Assembly: GCA_019096155.1 (NCBI GenBank)
Contig: JAHCVI010000005.1
Location: 1,312,468-1,376,467, forward strand
Direction of reading: 5' to 3'
Source of the DNA: Staphylotrichum longicolle
Lineage: Eukaryota; Ascomycota; Sordariomycetes; Sordariales; Chaetomiaceae
Length of the DNA stretch: 64,000 nt
Shown: piece after piece, positions 14,098 through 27,038 of the stretch
Position numbering within the stretch: the first letter of the stretch is position 1
Layout of the letters: the number at the start of each line of letters is the position of its first letter
Position numbers and translations under genes: made by a program
The notes under the pieces: generated by a model
The model's database searches: none
What the model saw: only the letters and a program-made list of their open reading frames with translations
What the model was told of the DNA's origin: nothing

Positions 14098-14372
14098 CTA
14101 GTAGGTCTGCTGCTTGGGGCGCTTGATCAGGTTCTCCCATGGCGGATACTCCTTGGGCTTGCACTCGCCTGGATCGAGCTTGTCAGTATCGAGGAAAGAT
14201 GCTGTGCAGGCAAGAGGAGTTCAAACATACCACAAAGCTCCTCTGCCCTGTACTCAAAATGTGTCACATTCGGCTGACACCTCTTGTGGGTGATGGTGTA
14301 GTCGCGGCACCACTTCGAGGCGATCCACCGGAAGTGACCGCACGAGTACTCTCGTTGGGTATAGTCGCACAT
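14098..14372 (-). CDS. Small conserved Cys-rich fungal protein (70 aa)
   Basis: Two exons, 14231-14372 and 14098-14168, are joined across a 62-base intron with a GTATGT donor and CAG acceptor, giving a 70-residue protein. It opens with MCDYTQ and has the spaced pattern SCGH, C, HKRC and CGEC found in a family of small ascomycete proteins of unknown role. Six cysteines and several histidines suggest a metal-binding or disulphide fold. The tail PPWENLIKRPKQ is also typical of the family as I recall it. There is no signal peptide, so it is probably cytosolic or nuclear. It is the only gene supported within a stretch of about 21 kb. The exon model is solid; the function is not known. Confidence 0.88.
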
Positions 14373-17300
14373 GGTTGCTTGTGTGTGGTGTGTAGAGAGG
14401 GGGGGGGCCGAGACGAGGTAGAACGACACTTGGGTCGTTCAAGGAGACTGGGCGGTTGTTGATGAAGTCTCTAAAGTATGTATGTCTTGGGGTAATCTGC
14501 AACTGGCAGAAGGACGATGACGTGAATTGGATCGTTGGCTTGGGTGTGAATCGTCAAGGTGTGTGGGGATGTTGAGCAGCGCAGGAGAAGTCGAGGTGGG
14601 AAGCGACGTTTATTTAAGTCCCGGCATCGTGGGAGTCCAGACACAGAGCCAAGAAACTGCGAGGAGGGAGCTGTCACTGCGTCGACAGACCAGGAACCCA
14701 TGCTTGGGCTTCATGCAGCCTCCTGGTGTCTTGGAGCTGGAATCGTGTACCAAGTAGGGGTCGGGAATTAGCTTGGGTGTGCAGCACGAGGCACCGACAG
14801 GGACAGGGGTGGGCGTGCCTCTGAACCGGGCCGAGGGGTGGGAGACGAACGAGCAGGGATCGTGGAAGATGGAAGGAAGCGTTCCAGACATCTCGACTCT
14901 GGCTCATGACGGGTGATTGCTTATGCCTTGGGCCCTTCCAGTCTAAACCCAGACAGGCAGCCATTCGGACCGTAGATCTTGAACCATACAGGCACGGCCC
15001 AAGGGAGTCTCGATAATTATGAGTCGGCCGTTTGGGCCTCAATCTGTCTCGGAGCCTGGAGACCAAGCAACCGTAAGAGCACGTCTTTGGTGCTGCAAAA
15101 GAAACGCCTGCCTGTCTGTCTCTCGGGCTCCCATCCTTCTGGCAGCGCTAGCGCTTGGCGTAGGCGGTCCGTCGTCTGCGGGAGATTAGTGAGTTGTTGA
15201 ACACCAGGCCCGAATGGGCAGAGTTTGCTTGATGGGCACTCAGCACTCTGGAAAAGGTCTAGCGCTGGCCAGTCCTGTCACCACTTTGGTGTGAAGATGG
15301 GCAAGCGAACGAAGTGCCGTGCCGGTGGCCCCAAAGGCAGTTGGTGAGGCTTGCATTTGCCGGCTTTCAGGCGCCGTCGCCCTCAGGTGTCGTCCATTTG
15401 CCAGAGAAGCCATGTGTTGCTGGCGCCGGAGGAGGTGCGTTCTGGAAAACGGAGCGCCAAACGGCGGGGCTGTGGCACCCTGGCTGAGGTACCCACTACC
15501 GACCCGAGGAGTACCCCCTCCATCTCTTGGGCGCACTTCGACGTCGTGAGCCCAACCAGAAACCCACACACTTCTCGAGGCAGCGCTCGACGTGCTTCCT
15601 ACGCATGCCCCAGTTCTCATAAAGCCTCCCCATAATGCTGGAGTTGGCAGTGATATCCTTCCATCCATTGGCAAGAAGCCGGGCAAACCTCAGTGAAGTG
15701 ATTTCCGCCACCTGGGGTTGGTGGGCCCATTGCTCGGCGCTCTCTTCTGCTGTCTGGTCTCAAGGGGTGCAAGACCCGACGGCAAAGAGCAAGCGTCCCA
15801 GGACCGACCATTCAGAGCCAGGTATTCCGTACTTGGTAATTGTCGGAGAGATGTGGGAGCCAGAGCCTGGCAGCCCTGGGAGTGTGCACCAAGGCGAAAG
15901 CACGTGTTGAGAGTCTGGGGTCATGGATTGGGTTGCTGGGACTCGCTGGGCTTTCGCAACGCGGAGCCGAAATTCACCCAGGGCAGCCCCAAACACGGTT
16001 GTCCAAGCAGGCTGCTCCGTCGGTCCGTGTCGGCCTCGGCGCGCTTCCTCGGAGCATCCAAACCAGCCTGAGAAGGAGTTTAGCAGTCAGTGCGTCCCGT
16101 CCCTGGATGAAGAAGAGACCACGCTACCGCCAAAAGAGGATGCTCTCGCGCTGCAAGACCGTTGATGCCACCCCTTGAGACCCGCACCGGTGAGCAAAGG
16201 TGTTGCATCGCCCAGACGCTGCCATCGCACCCTCTGCCGCCCTGCCACGAGCCTGCCACAGCATGCACACTGTCTCACATCCCGAGGTGGGGCACCACGG
16301 TCGACGCATCATCGCTTTTCTCTCGGGTTCCCTGTCGTCTGATATCTTTGCGGGCGTTATCCAATGGCGCAACCTCTGGCTTTTGTCATGGGCCCGTGGA
16401 GCCGAGTTCCAGTTGCAGAACGCCTGGCCCTCTGTGTACTGGTTCCTGATCTGCCGCTGCTCGCTCGCCAAGCCGGCCGACGAGACAGCACATGGGATTG
16501 CTCGCTCACAGATTCACGTCTTCTCCCGGGCCTCAAGACCCGCGGCTCTGGCTCTGCCGAGCGATACCCACGTTCGCTGCGAAAGAATTTTCTGCTTCCG
16601 GGCCGAGCCCGTTTGGAGAAGGTCGTCGACGACAAAAAACGCGCAAAATCCCAGCGGCTCAGCGCGACGGAGGAGAACAGTGCCTGACGGTTTCGGAGAA
16701 GCGAGCGTCCATGTGGACTCCTCGAGCGGGTCGGTTGCGCTGTGTGCGGGTGCGTGGGGTCTCCAGATCTGGGCCACTGGTCCTCTTTGGGAAGCTTTGA
16801 ACGTGTGGAAATTGGAAAATTGCCTCGAACAAGGCCGTTCAGGCATTTACCCGGCACATGAGCAAGGAGATTGCCGCGTTTCCACTTTGGAAGCGTCGAA
16901 GCATCGTTCGAAGCTTCCAAAAGTAGCCCACGGATCCGCTACCCTTTAGCGGGTCTCGCAAGCCTCAAACGGAGCACAGCAATTGGGGAAATGCTGCGAA
17001 TGGATGACCTGACGACGGCGACTCAGATCGGGCGTGCCGTTAACTTACGGTGAAACCTGGTCTTTCCTGGACCCTTGAAAAGAGACAGCGGGGTGGTCTC
17101 AGAAGGAAGGAAGTCTCGACTCAAGAGCATCGCCCCCGCCCCTCATTGCTGATAAGGTTGCCGTTTCAGGTAATTACCTTGCTGTGCGGAACGAACTCAA
17201 CCGGAAGGCGCTGCTGGAAAGGCAACAGGCCAGGCAGGCAACAAGCAACACTTTGTCATCGTTCTGGGAACTCCGGTTTCGCCCCCAACTGCACATGCAG

Positions 17301-20300
17301 CGAAACTTGGGATCGAATGTTTCGCATGTTTCGACCGACTCCTGCCACGCCTTCTGGGGTGTGCTAAGGAACCCGCTCCCCCTCCAATCAATGCCTTTCC
17401 TTGCTGCCGAATTGCCCGGCGGCGGGACAGGAGGAAACCGGCAACCACTGACAGCGGTGACCGTTGGTGTCCGTCATCTCCTCATCTCCTCACCGGGTTG
17501 CCCTCCTGTGTGCGGTTCCTCGAAATCCATCTCCCCGCAAACGATTTTGAGACACTCCAGGCAAAATTCGGCTTATGGCTTGGTTCTGCATTACGATGAG
17601 TGGACCGTTCCCCTCAACGACCCTGGGAATCAATCAGAGCCCAAACCTTCGGCCAAGCCGACCGATTGTCTCCCCTGACTCAACAACCTGGTCTGTGTGG
17701 TCATGCTTCGGTATCGGCCGAGGCGTGGCACATCGTTCAGCACTCTTGACAGCATCTGCTCAGAACATCGCAGTTTTGTGACTACATGCAATAACGTCAT
17801 TTTGGCTTCCTTCTCGGGCACATTGAAGCGGGGCGGGAGCGCCAAAATGACAGCTGCCCCCAGGATCAGACCATCGAGGCACTGACCGGTGAGGCACATG
17901 TCTGCTGCCGGCCCAAGCAGCAACATGGAAATGCCTTCCAATGAAGAAAACCCGGCCAATCCATCGCCTTCTGGAACTTCCGGAGGCAGTACCCGTGCGA
18001 ACTCATTTCCAAGTTGGAGATAGCATGGCATCCCATTGAGGATCTACTTGCAGCCCGCAGGCCGTGCTAAAGCTGGATCCATGCTGTCGGCGCCTCAGCT
18101 CCCATTGAACAACAGAGGAACCTGTCACCGACAGTGTGGGATTGGCCCGACGACACGGTCGCCAAGACGCCCTAGCATGAGGGCCAAAACCAGGATTCCG
18201 TCCTCTCCGGTCTGGCAGGGCCACTGAGAATAACGTTAGAGGCGGAAGGAAAGAAGCGGGAGTCTCGCCGTGAACGTGGCCTGTGTTTCGTTTTCCCCAT
18301 CTCATCAACAGCGATAACTACTCTTTCAAGTCAAGCAACGGACACTGTCTCGCCTTTCCTTGACAATGATATCACGGCCACGAGGGCCAAACATCATTCC
18401 GAACCCCTGGGGTGGGGGACGCCAGTGGCTGCTTAGTGGCTCACGGCAGCCAGCACCAACTGGCCGGGTGACCAATCGCATCAATCCCAACCGGCGATAC
18501 CCCGGGCGACGGTAGCGTGGGTGTGGGTGGGCGGCGTGGGTCAGCGAACCAGCCGTCAAGGTCATGATTCCGTCAGAGAGGGGATCTCGTGTTCGACAGG
18601 AACCGGCCTCCCGGCGTCAGTGACTATTCCTTCTTCTCTCCTCCCGTTCCACCCGTTGCATTGGAGCGCATTTCAGCCCCTCTCATGGGGACCTCATCCC
18701 AATCCGCTCGACTGCATCCTCGCGAATCCAATACCCCACAATCTCGATGGTCGTGGAGGTTGGCAGTCAGGGGAGCGCCACCGAGGCCACGGCACTTCCT
18801 CGAGCAATGGGACTTTGTCGATCGCGGTCCCGCATGCATGCATTCGACGATATGCGGCAGCAAGCAATCTCAAGGAGGCACACGCAAGCCTTGAGCGGGA
18901 TCCCGAAAGCTGCAAGAGTAGTGGCGATCACATGCAGCGCACAGGACCCCCAGAGCTGCATGGCGAGCTGGATTCGTACATAGGGCCATGAGGAGAGTTT
19001 ACTGACTTCGTGATGGTTCAGTTTCAGCCAACCCTGTGGCGTACAACTGTCCAACCAGCAATCAGTGCCTGGTCGTCTGGCTGAGAGGTGGTTGATGGAG
19101 AAGGGTTGACCCTCAGCGCCATTCGCTTACCGGACTCAACTCCGCACGCCACGTCTCGCCAGGGACCCGGTAATGCGGGGCCTGCTGCCTCGCTGGGACT
19201 TCGTCCTGGGAACGAACCTCGAGCGAACCAGAGGCGCTTGTACCAGCCTGGAGCCGGGCGGGCCCGCCACTCACTTCGAGCTCGTTCCTCGCATCGTCAT
19301 GGGCCAGTAGTTTGGGGAAGCCAGTGGGATAGCCCACACCGATTTTCCCTCCGGGACTTCGTTCCCCATCCTGGGCATCTTGCCCTTTTGGTTTCGCTGC
19401 GCGTTGGTGGCGGGACCTGCTGCTCCTGCGTCATTGCTTGCAATACGTCAGGGGCTTGAGGGTGTTGCTTTCCTTCGTCAGCATCGACACGAGGATTCAA
19501 AATTGATCGCTCTTCATTCACAAGGTGGACCTTCCAAGAACCAATTGCTTGCCATACTCGAGTCGAGAACTTGGGATCTGCAACCAGGAACTGGGCCTTG
19601 CGAATCTAGCTCAAAGGCTAACGAGACTCGGCGGTAATAACGCCGAGCGCAGCTTTCCACATCAAATCGGGGTCGGAAAGCTCGGAACCCAGTCGCATGC
19701 CGAGTCAGGTTGACGGTGATTGTTGAGAGTGGACTTGAACCGCATCGCAAGCACTGTGGACAGCGCCCACATGCCGGTTTCCCGTTGACGACGAACCATT
19801 GGTCGTGTAAATATTTAACTCAGCAGCCGGCAAGACAACGCGGGAACGTTGATTCGCACACAGAACACGGAAAGACCCGTAGCATTCCACTTCAACCTCT
19901 GTCAACCTTGGGATCCCTCGCCCTTCAGTTCTTCACAACAAGCGCGAGGTCCACCAAAGCCGAATGCCGATCAATAGTTCCCGTTTTGACTCCACTTGGC
20001 CGAGGGCAGTGAAACGCGCGCAAGGACATCCCAGCCTTTCAACGTCGTGTCTCAAAAGTGAGGGCTCCGATCCCATCGGCGCCGGTTCATGCCATGCCAT
20101 GCCATGCGGCTGTGCCGTTGGGGCGCGGCGGCTTAGGTTCTGGCTCGGGTCCGGCTGAGCGGGACGGGACGGGCGTCGCATCGCTTCTGGTTCCTGGCTC
20201 TCGCCAACAACGCCCACGTGAAAAGCCCGACAACACACCGCCAACCGTCGCACTTCTTGCCAAGAGGCACCCTGCCCTTGGCGGCTTAAACCCCGAGATA

Positions 20301-21025
20301 ACGGTGAGCGTTGACAGAAGCTGGTGGTTAACTCTTGTCATGTGCACGAGCTCACTGCCCCTGACTGACAGCCCTGGCGTGAGTCGACAAGCAAGGGAAG
20401 GGGAAAGTTGCAAACTCCTCATTTTTTGCGCGCGCCAAAAATCCCCCCCGGCGTCGGCTCCTCCTCGGGATACTGGGATTCTGGATCCAGCGCGCAGCAA
20501 CACCGCCGGCGGTCAGCACTCTCAATCAGGTAGGTCACGTTGAGCGGCCCATCCTGGCTTCATGAGACAGAACATGCTCGCAACGTTGCTCGGCGGCCTT
20601 GGTCGCCGACCCGACAATCCAGCCGAGCCAGCCTGTCGGGTCTTGGTCGCCTCGGCGTTGCTCGGCGCCAATTCTTTCGGGCCCTTGCGTTGTGGCTGTC
20701 CCGAGGCTTGGCTCGAGGTGCTGCTCTGTTTGCTGCGCGCCCACGGGCCGGTGCCTCGGCTTGCTGTGCTGTTTCTGTTCTGTAAATGTATGTGTGTGTG
20801 TGACTTGAGGTGGTCGGGGTTCCTTATCTTTGGCGTGCGTGCTGCGCTGCGCTGCGGGTGCAGTTGCTCCGGAGGCGCATGGGCCGGACCGGTGAGTTCG
20901 GCTCGGTCTTGTCGAGCTGTGTGCTGCAGGGGGAACAAAGGCCCTGGCTGGCAGGGCTGTCAGCGCATCACACCTATTTGGGTTGAAGTGGTGTTGCTGA
21001 TGGCGGTACTTCGATATCCACCAGC

Positions 21026-21056
<31 letters not shown>

Positions 21057-23496
21057 CTTGCGATGCGGTTGCGCACCACTGTCTCGAATTGGCAGTCATG
21101 GCGATCGTTCCCAGGGTTTGCTGGGCCCGGATCGTCTTGCGAGCGCTGTTTATCCGGGGTTGATCTCGCCGCGGGTAAATTCGACGAGGCTCTCAGGGGC
21201 CTGAAACGGCCAGTGCTGCAGTGGCTTGCGAAGCACAAGAAGCGAGTGGCAGGTTGACGCGACGGTGCCTGGGTTATCGAACCAGTCTTCATCTGCATCG
21301 AGATTCGCGGCCCATGCCATGCGGCTGGAAGCTTTTTTCACACGCAGATGCTGGGGTTTGGGGTTCTCGCTTGGCTGGTTGGTGGCATCTCGTGCGATCG
21401 TTCGAGAGGCGTCCTGGGCCTCCTTGGCGCATCATCCTTGGGGGGTGGGGGCCGAGCAAGTTGAGCTTGACCGGTCGGTTGAGTGTTCAGTCCGGACTCG
21501 CGTCGATCCGATTGCTGGCTGATTGGATGGAGAAGACGAAGGAGGTCACACCTTGGGCTTCACCGGCTGCCCGAATTTTTCCGAGTCTCATGTCGCTTCG
21601 GTGTGATGGCCGTTAAGTCTCATCACATCATCGCAAGCTACAGTCCAGTTGGGCTTACAACTGCTTGGAGGAGTGCTTCCAGCATGTTGAGATACTAGGG
21701 TTGCTTCGGTTCAACAAAGACGTATCAAGCACATGAAATACTTGGAGAACGATACTTGGCATGTCACAAGTACGAAGTACGCGGGCTTCGGTTTCGGTTT
21801 GGGAACTCGCTGGACATCCCTGTCGAAAACGTCAGGACAAGGGAAAGATGTAGCAGGGAGCTACTTCGTCATTTGGTCAGAGAACACAGAAAGTTACCGG
21901 CAGCTCTTGGTCACACGGCGACCCATGCTCCGTTTCCTGCAAAACCCATATGATGGTTGCCAGTTGGCCGCTTGGTAGGACACCGAAGAAGCTGGATTGC
22001 CGAAGCATCTGATTCTGGACTCACGCTGGCAGCACTGGGACAAGTTGAAGAGTACCTCTTTTGTATCTTCTTGCTGAGCAACAATTGCTCAAAACTCGTT
22101 GATATTCGACCCAAAGACTGCCACCTGGTCAAGATCCCACAAGCGCACATGTCAAATGTTGAAGACTCACAAGCATGTGTACAGAAATGTATCAACTCTC
22201 AAACTATATTCGTGAAGATAATCCAACCACCTGAAAACGGAGTTAAGTTTAATTAAGTAGTCCACAACAGTTGGGAATGGTCTTGAAAAAATCTCTATCA
22301 GTCTCCTTTCGTTGTGTGTTTTGCGTGTGTGTCGTGAACTGCAGAACACATCTCCAGTTTTCCGTCGGATCTATCCCTCCCAGTCCCAGGGAGTTGATAT
22401 GCTGTGACGATGTAATAACATCAGTTGCGCTGTTCACGTTTGGTAGCTTCACAAACAAATTAGAGGCGCTGAACACTAAATGTAGAGAAATTCAGAACAG
22501 GAGTACCACATGGTATGTTTGGTGGACAGCAGAGGCAAGTCTACAAACAAAAGCAAGCTGCCAGCACCCGTGTGCCCAATGCCTCGACGGTTGTTTTGGT
22601 ACCAGGCATCTACAAGTATTAAGGGAAGATGCGTTTCTCCCAGTGCTGTCAAATGACACACTAGTGTGAATTGCGTATGTCTTGTGCTCTTGAGCGACAC
22701 TCAATTGTGAAGTATTATGGTCTAGGTACCCACAAGCCATACCTTAGCCGTCAATGATATGGCACATTTGTAAACAGAGACATACCCTTTTTAGAGGATT
22801 ACATGCATGTTGTTGCTTTTGTTGCCACCTCGTAGTGATGGGACACAGTTGAACCGATACACACCTCTGGTCGGTCCCAGTCTTGGTGGCCTGATTGTGC
22901 CCTGACTTTTTCCGCATGCCCTCAACTTGGCTCAACTTCAACTCCGGGTTGTGGAAGGCATTACAAGAGATTTTCAAGCACGAGCTTGGGCCTCATCAGA
23001 GTTGCGCGGCCATCATGGCACGGATCGTTCCCCTGAAGTGCCCCTTTCATTTACTGTTGCGAAGTTAACTCCGACTGGGAATGGATCTCTTTCTTTCCTC
23101 CAAAGAACTCGTTCCGAGTCTACGTAAGAGGGGCTGGATGACGCGGATCTTGCTTGTATATGGAAAGTGTTGGACAGGCGGCTAAATGCCGAGCCAGGTT
23201 CCGGGTTAATCTATTCAGGGCGCGGGCAATGCCGGCGCTTGTGTCGCGATTTACCCATGAGCGCCCCGGAGAATTGGTTGCCATTCATGCGAGCTTGGCA
23301 TCGGATACCCCAGATCATCATGCTCCCATGATCGCCTGCAGTCCCTTGAAGGGACGACGCAGTTTGGTTTTCTTCCCTTTGTCCCGGACTCACGTTGCAC
23401 TTCCCCACACGACGACGCGGAGCTAGAGATGAACGCGGGCGGGTTCCGGGCACCAGGAAGCCAGGGGCGGGAGAGTGGAACGCGGGGATGTTTGGA
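14373..23496. other. No convincing gene; second part of the gene desert
   Basis: As in the first part, open frames are short, overlap on both strands and lack domains. A frame at 20562-21257 runs through a CAA repeat and reads as a poly-Gln tract; its opposite strand reads as poly-Leu, and neither looks real. The stretch from about 21.6 to 23.1 kb is visibly more AT-rich than its surroundings and also carries no coding signal. The last few hundred bases should contain the chitin deacetylase promoter. Confidence 0.5.
21026..21057. repeat. CAA trinucleotide microsatellite
   Basis: About ten CAA/AAC units are uninterrupted. No coding context supports them as a glutamine tract. Confidence 0.9.
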
Positions 23497-23502
23497 TATA
23501 TA
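23497..23502 (+). promoter_or_regulatory. TATA box of the chitin deacetylase gene
   Basis: A TATATA word, preceded by GGA and followed by GGGG, lies 76 bases upstream of the ATG at 23578. That distance fits a fungal core promoter with a short 5' leader. Confidence 0.6.
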
Positions 23503-23577
23503 GGGGCTTGGGACAACAGCTCTGTGTGACTTGTTTGCGCTCAGCCTCCATCGGGATTTCAATAAGCCACCAACAAG

Positions 23578-24392
23578 ATGCTCGCTGAAACTGTCATTGC
23601 CGGTCTGCTCCTGGCCTCCAGCGCGGTCGCCGCGCCGGCTCCGGACCCGCTCACCTTCATCAAGCGGGCGGCGAACCCCGGCGTGGTGATCCAGAAGTGC
23701 AGCAGCCCTGGGATGCTCGCCCTTGCCTACGACGATGGCCCGTACCAGTACACCTCTACACTGGTCGACATTCTCGACAAGGCCGGCGCCAAGGCCACCT
23801 TCTTCTGGACCGGCACGCTGTACGGCTGCATCTACAACCAGGCTGCTGCAGTCAAGAAGACGTACGCGTCGGGGCACCAGATCGCCTCGCACTCATGGAC
23901 CCACGGCCACATGGGTAGCATGAGCGAGTCGCAGATTCGCAGTGAGATGACCAAGGTTGAGGATGCCCTCGTCAACCTGATCGGCAAGAAGCCGCTCTAT
24001 ATGCGCCCCCCTTACCTCGAGACGGGTGGCTCGTTCCTGCCGACCATGAAGTCGATGAACTACAAGGTCATCACCAACGACGTTGACGCCGGTGACTGGA
24101 ACAACAAGACTCCTCAGCAGAGCCAGCAGTCTTTCCAGCAGGCCGGCACCAGCGGCAACGGCCACATCCCGCTCATGCATGAGACCTACTCCGGCACTGT
24201 CAACACCCTTACGCCGTGGTTGATCAACTGGGCCAAGCAGAACAACCTCAAGCTGGTCACTGTTGGTGAGTTGCACTGATCATTGTCAAGTTGGGGATAT
24301 CACTAACCACACCTGCAGCCGAGTGCCTGGGTGATGCCGGTGGCATGTACCAGGCTGGAAACTTCACTGGCAACGGCAAGAACACTTGCTAG
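23578..24392 (+). CDS. Secreted polysaccharide (chitin) deacetylase, family CE4
   Basis: Exons 23578-24265 and 24319-24392 flank a 53-base intron (GTGAGT donor, CAG acceptor) and encode 253 residues. Residues 1-19 form a signal peptide, and a KR at 29-30 could be a processing site. The NodB/CE4 motifs appear in order: AYDDGP at 50-55 (Asp52/Asp53), HSWTH at 105-109 (metal His pair), RPPY at 143-146, DAGDW at 170-174, and LMH at 199-201 (catalytic His201). The enzyme should remove acetyl groups from chitin at the cell wall, a step used in wall remodelling and in hiding chitin from host chitinases. No chitin-binding module is present, so this is the short single-domain type. It faces the glycosyltransferase gene tail to tail. 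Substrate preference (polymer or oligomer) cannot be read from sequence. Confidence 0.93.
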
Positions 24393-24700
24393 TGTGGCAC
24401 TCAACACGGTGGATCTCTGGAGGGAGTGAAGGAGTGTGAGTGCTACAAGGGGCTGGGCACCGTATATACTTCGTTTCAACGTACAAAGGTCAATACAAAA
24501 CTGCATGCTCGACAATCTAGGAATCCTTCTGCTAGAGATGTGCCTATCACGGGTTTGTCATTCTTGCCTTGTCAACAGTCTGCCACGTAAAACGGGCTAG
24601 CTTAAAGCCTCAGCTGATGAAGACAAAATTGAAGGAAAAGGACCCTGCTTTATACCTTATCGTTCTGGATTTTCGCAAAATAATCTGAACGAGCAACCGA

Positions 24701-26275
24701 CTACCCCCGAGTCAGCGCGCGCAACTCTCGTTCAACCACCTCCAGAGGATTCCCCTTGGCCACCTCAACAGCCAATTCCTTCGCCCGTGCGCGGTACTTG
24801 CCACCGCTCCCCAGGATCTCATCGACTGCTGCAGCCACAGCGGAGGGAGACGGCCGCCCTGTGCGCAGATTGAGACCAACTCCGGTCCACTCCACGCGCG
24901 CAGCAACCTCGCACTTATCCTCAGTGAGACCAGCCGCCACCACAGGCACCCCGTTGACAACGCAGTGCATAAACCCGCCATACCCAGCGTTGAAAATCAT
25001 GACATCGGCGTAGGAGAGCACCGAGTCGTAGGGGATGAAGTCGACGACGTGGACGTTGTCGACATTGACCCCCTCCCCAGCCGAAGGCAAGATGCCAGGA
25101 GGCGTCTCTAGCCCCTGCTTCCCCAGCAGTGCAATAACCAGAACATCCTTCCTCCCAGCCAGCGCCCTGACAGTGGGTGCCAGCAACATGCTGTAGTCCC
25201 TCGCCAGCGTGCCCTGCGAGACAACCACCACGCTCCGTCTCGCCTCATCTCCCTCCGGCAGCGCCGCGTTCTCGACCACCTCTTTCTGCCACCACTCGGG
25301 GAACCTAAACCCCGGGGGCACAGCCTTGCTCGGCGGCAGGCTCCCCGCAAACTTGACATGCCCCGGCAGATCCGGCCGGGGATACTCCAGCAGCGGATGG
25401 CACAGCTGCAGCGTGGCATCGTGCGCCGTGACGCTCAGATTGATCATCCACTCATCCGGCACCTCCACCCCGCCCGCCTCCCGGATCCTCTCCCTGAACC
25501 CATCATACGCCTCCTTCACCACGTACTTGTACAACCACTCCCTCAGTAGCGCATCCCTCTCCCTCCCCTCCTTCCCCTCCGCCGGCAACAGCCCCAGCGG
25601 AAACGGCGGCACGCCTTCCCCGTCCAGCATCAGCGGCGTGACGTTCACCCCCAGACTCCTCGGCATCGCCCCCCCCTCCGCATACCCCTCGGGCCGCTCC
25701 GCGCCCCACTTCCACGGCAGGTACCCGAACCACATCGTCTCGTTGATGACCACCACCTCCCTGCCCCCGCGCCCCACCCCCTTCCGCACCGCCTCCAGCG
25801 CCGCCCGCGTGCTCGCCACCTGGCCCGCGATCTGGCCTATAAAAAAAGTCTTGAAGTCCTGCACCATGCGCGGCAGGCCCTCGGCGTAGCGCGCGCGCTC
25901 CATGCCCCATTGGCGGTAGGGCCCCTTCTCGAGGGTCAGCGACTCGTGCACGGGGAAGAAGGCGCTGCCCGAGGACTCGATGAGGGCGCGGTGCTGCACG
26001 CCGCCGACGAAGGTGACGGGGTAGGAGAGGGCGGTGAGGTGGCGGGCGATGGCGCAGAGGGGGAGGACGTCTGGGCAGGGGAGAGTTGGAGGTTAGTTCA
26101 GGTGGGGGGCTTGTTTGCGGTTTGCAAGGGGTGGGAGATTGGTTCTGGGGGGGGTTTGAGCTAGATGGTGAGGGGGCAATGGGGGGGGGGCTGGATGTGA
26201 CTTACGACCCGGGGCGGTGGAGGAGGTGCAGAGGATGAGGATTGCGGGGAGGGGTTTGTCTGCGGTGTCGGACAT
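24701..26275 (-). CDS. UDP-glycosyltransferase, GT1 family (479 aa)
   Basis: Exon 1 (26206-26275) ends at a GTAAGT donor, a 135-base intron follows, and exon 2 (24701-26070) completes a 479-residue protein. Splicing restores the GHV motif at the end of the first Rossmann strand, so His24 is the expected catalytic base. The C-terminal half has the GT-B sugar-donor region: VVVVSQGTLA, then HVVDFIPYDSVL, then NAGYGGFMHCVVNGVPVVAAGLTEDK. This variant replaces the usual HGG with NAGYGG, as in a fungal subgroup that glycosylates small hydrophobic molecules. There is no signal peptide or C-terminal membrane anchor, so it is probably cytosolic. No biosynthetic genes lie next to it, so the acceptor is unknown. 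Confidence 0.88.
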
Positions 26276-27024
26276 GACGCCGGTGGATGGAAGACTGGCT
26301 GAGCAGCTAAGCTATAGTCCAGTGTATGGTGATGGATTGGATGTCTCAGACACGAGAAGGAGTGTAGAGATTCGGAGGTTTGTCGAGGTGATGATATCCA
26401 TGGGTTTCGTTGTTCGTCTCGCCTGGCTACTGCCCAGCCCCTGAGTCCGGATGCCCGCCGGAGGTGAGACCGGACTTGTGGCGGGCCCGATGCAATTCAT
26501 CAAATTCGATGTGACCTTGTCTTGGAGGTTCGCTGCGTCCCGGACCCGGCTTGTGCAACTCGACAGGGGCCCAGCAAGGGGAAGTTGACAAAGTCACGGC
26601 GTGTCTCAGGGCTGGTGATGGTAGGAAGGAACTGTGCCTATCTACAGCACTCCCTGTAGTTGTCTATTTCTTCTGTAGAGTGTATGACTATCAGACACTA
26701 ATAACCATTGTTTAGCCGGATTACGAGCCTCCCACACAGCCAGGTTTGCCTCGTAGCGAGCACACCGGAGCCGAGATCTCGGGACCGATCCGTTGACCAA
26801 GCACCGAGATGAAGGTGCCAAGATGATATAAACTCCAACATGAACGGTTGCCGAAGTGTTGCGTGCTACAGACTGCAGGGATCCCTGGAAGAAGTGCCCA
26901 CAGACTTAAGGTATTCGGTCCCGGGTAAGGAGGGCCATTCTCGTGGCTGAAGACAGAACACCATCGCCGTGGAATTTGACTGGCAAAACAGGGAAAGCAT
27001 GCTGGTGTTCGACAGAAAAAGCGC
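26276..27024. other. Intergenic; glycosyltransferase upstream region
   Basis: No coding signal was seen. It presumably holds the promoter of the minus-strand glycosyltransferase. Confidence 0.5.
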
Positions 27025-27030
27025 AAAAAA
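27025..27030 (-). terminator. Pol III terminator of tRNA-Ser
   Basis: A run of six T on the minus strand begins nine bases past the 3' end of the tRNA gene. Confidence 0.7.
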
Positions 27031-27038
27031 CAAATCAA

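Noticed and set aside
20535..21257. Poly-Gln (plus) and poly-Leu (minus) proteins
   Set aside because: The homopolymer residues come from the CAA microsatellite; the flanks do not look coding in either strand.
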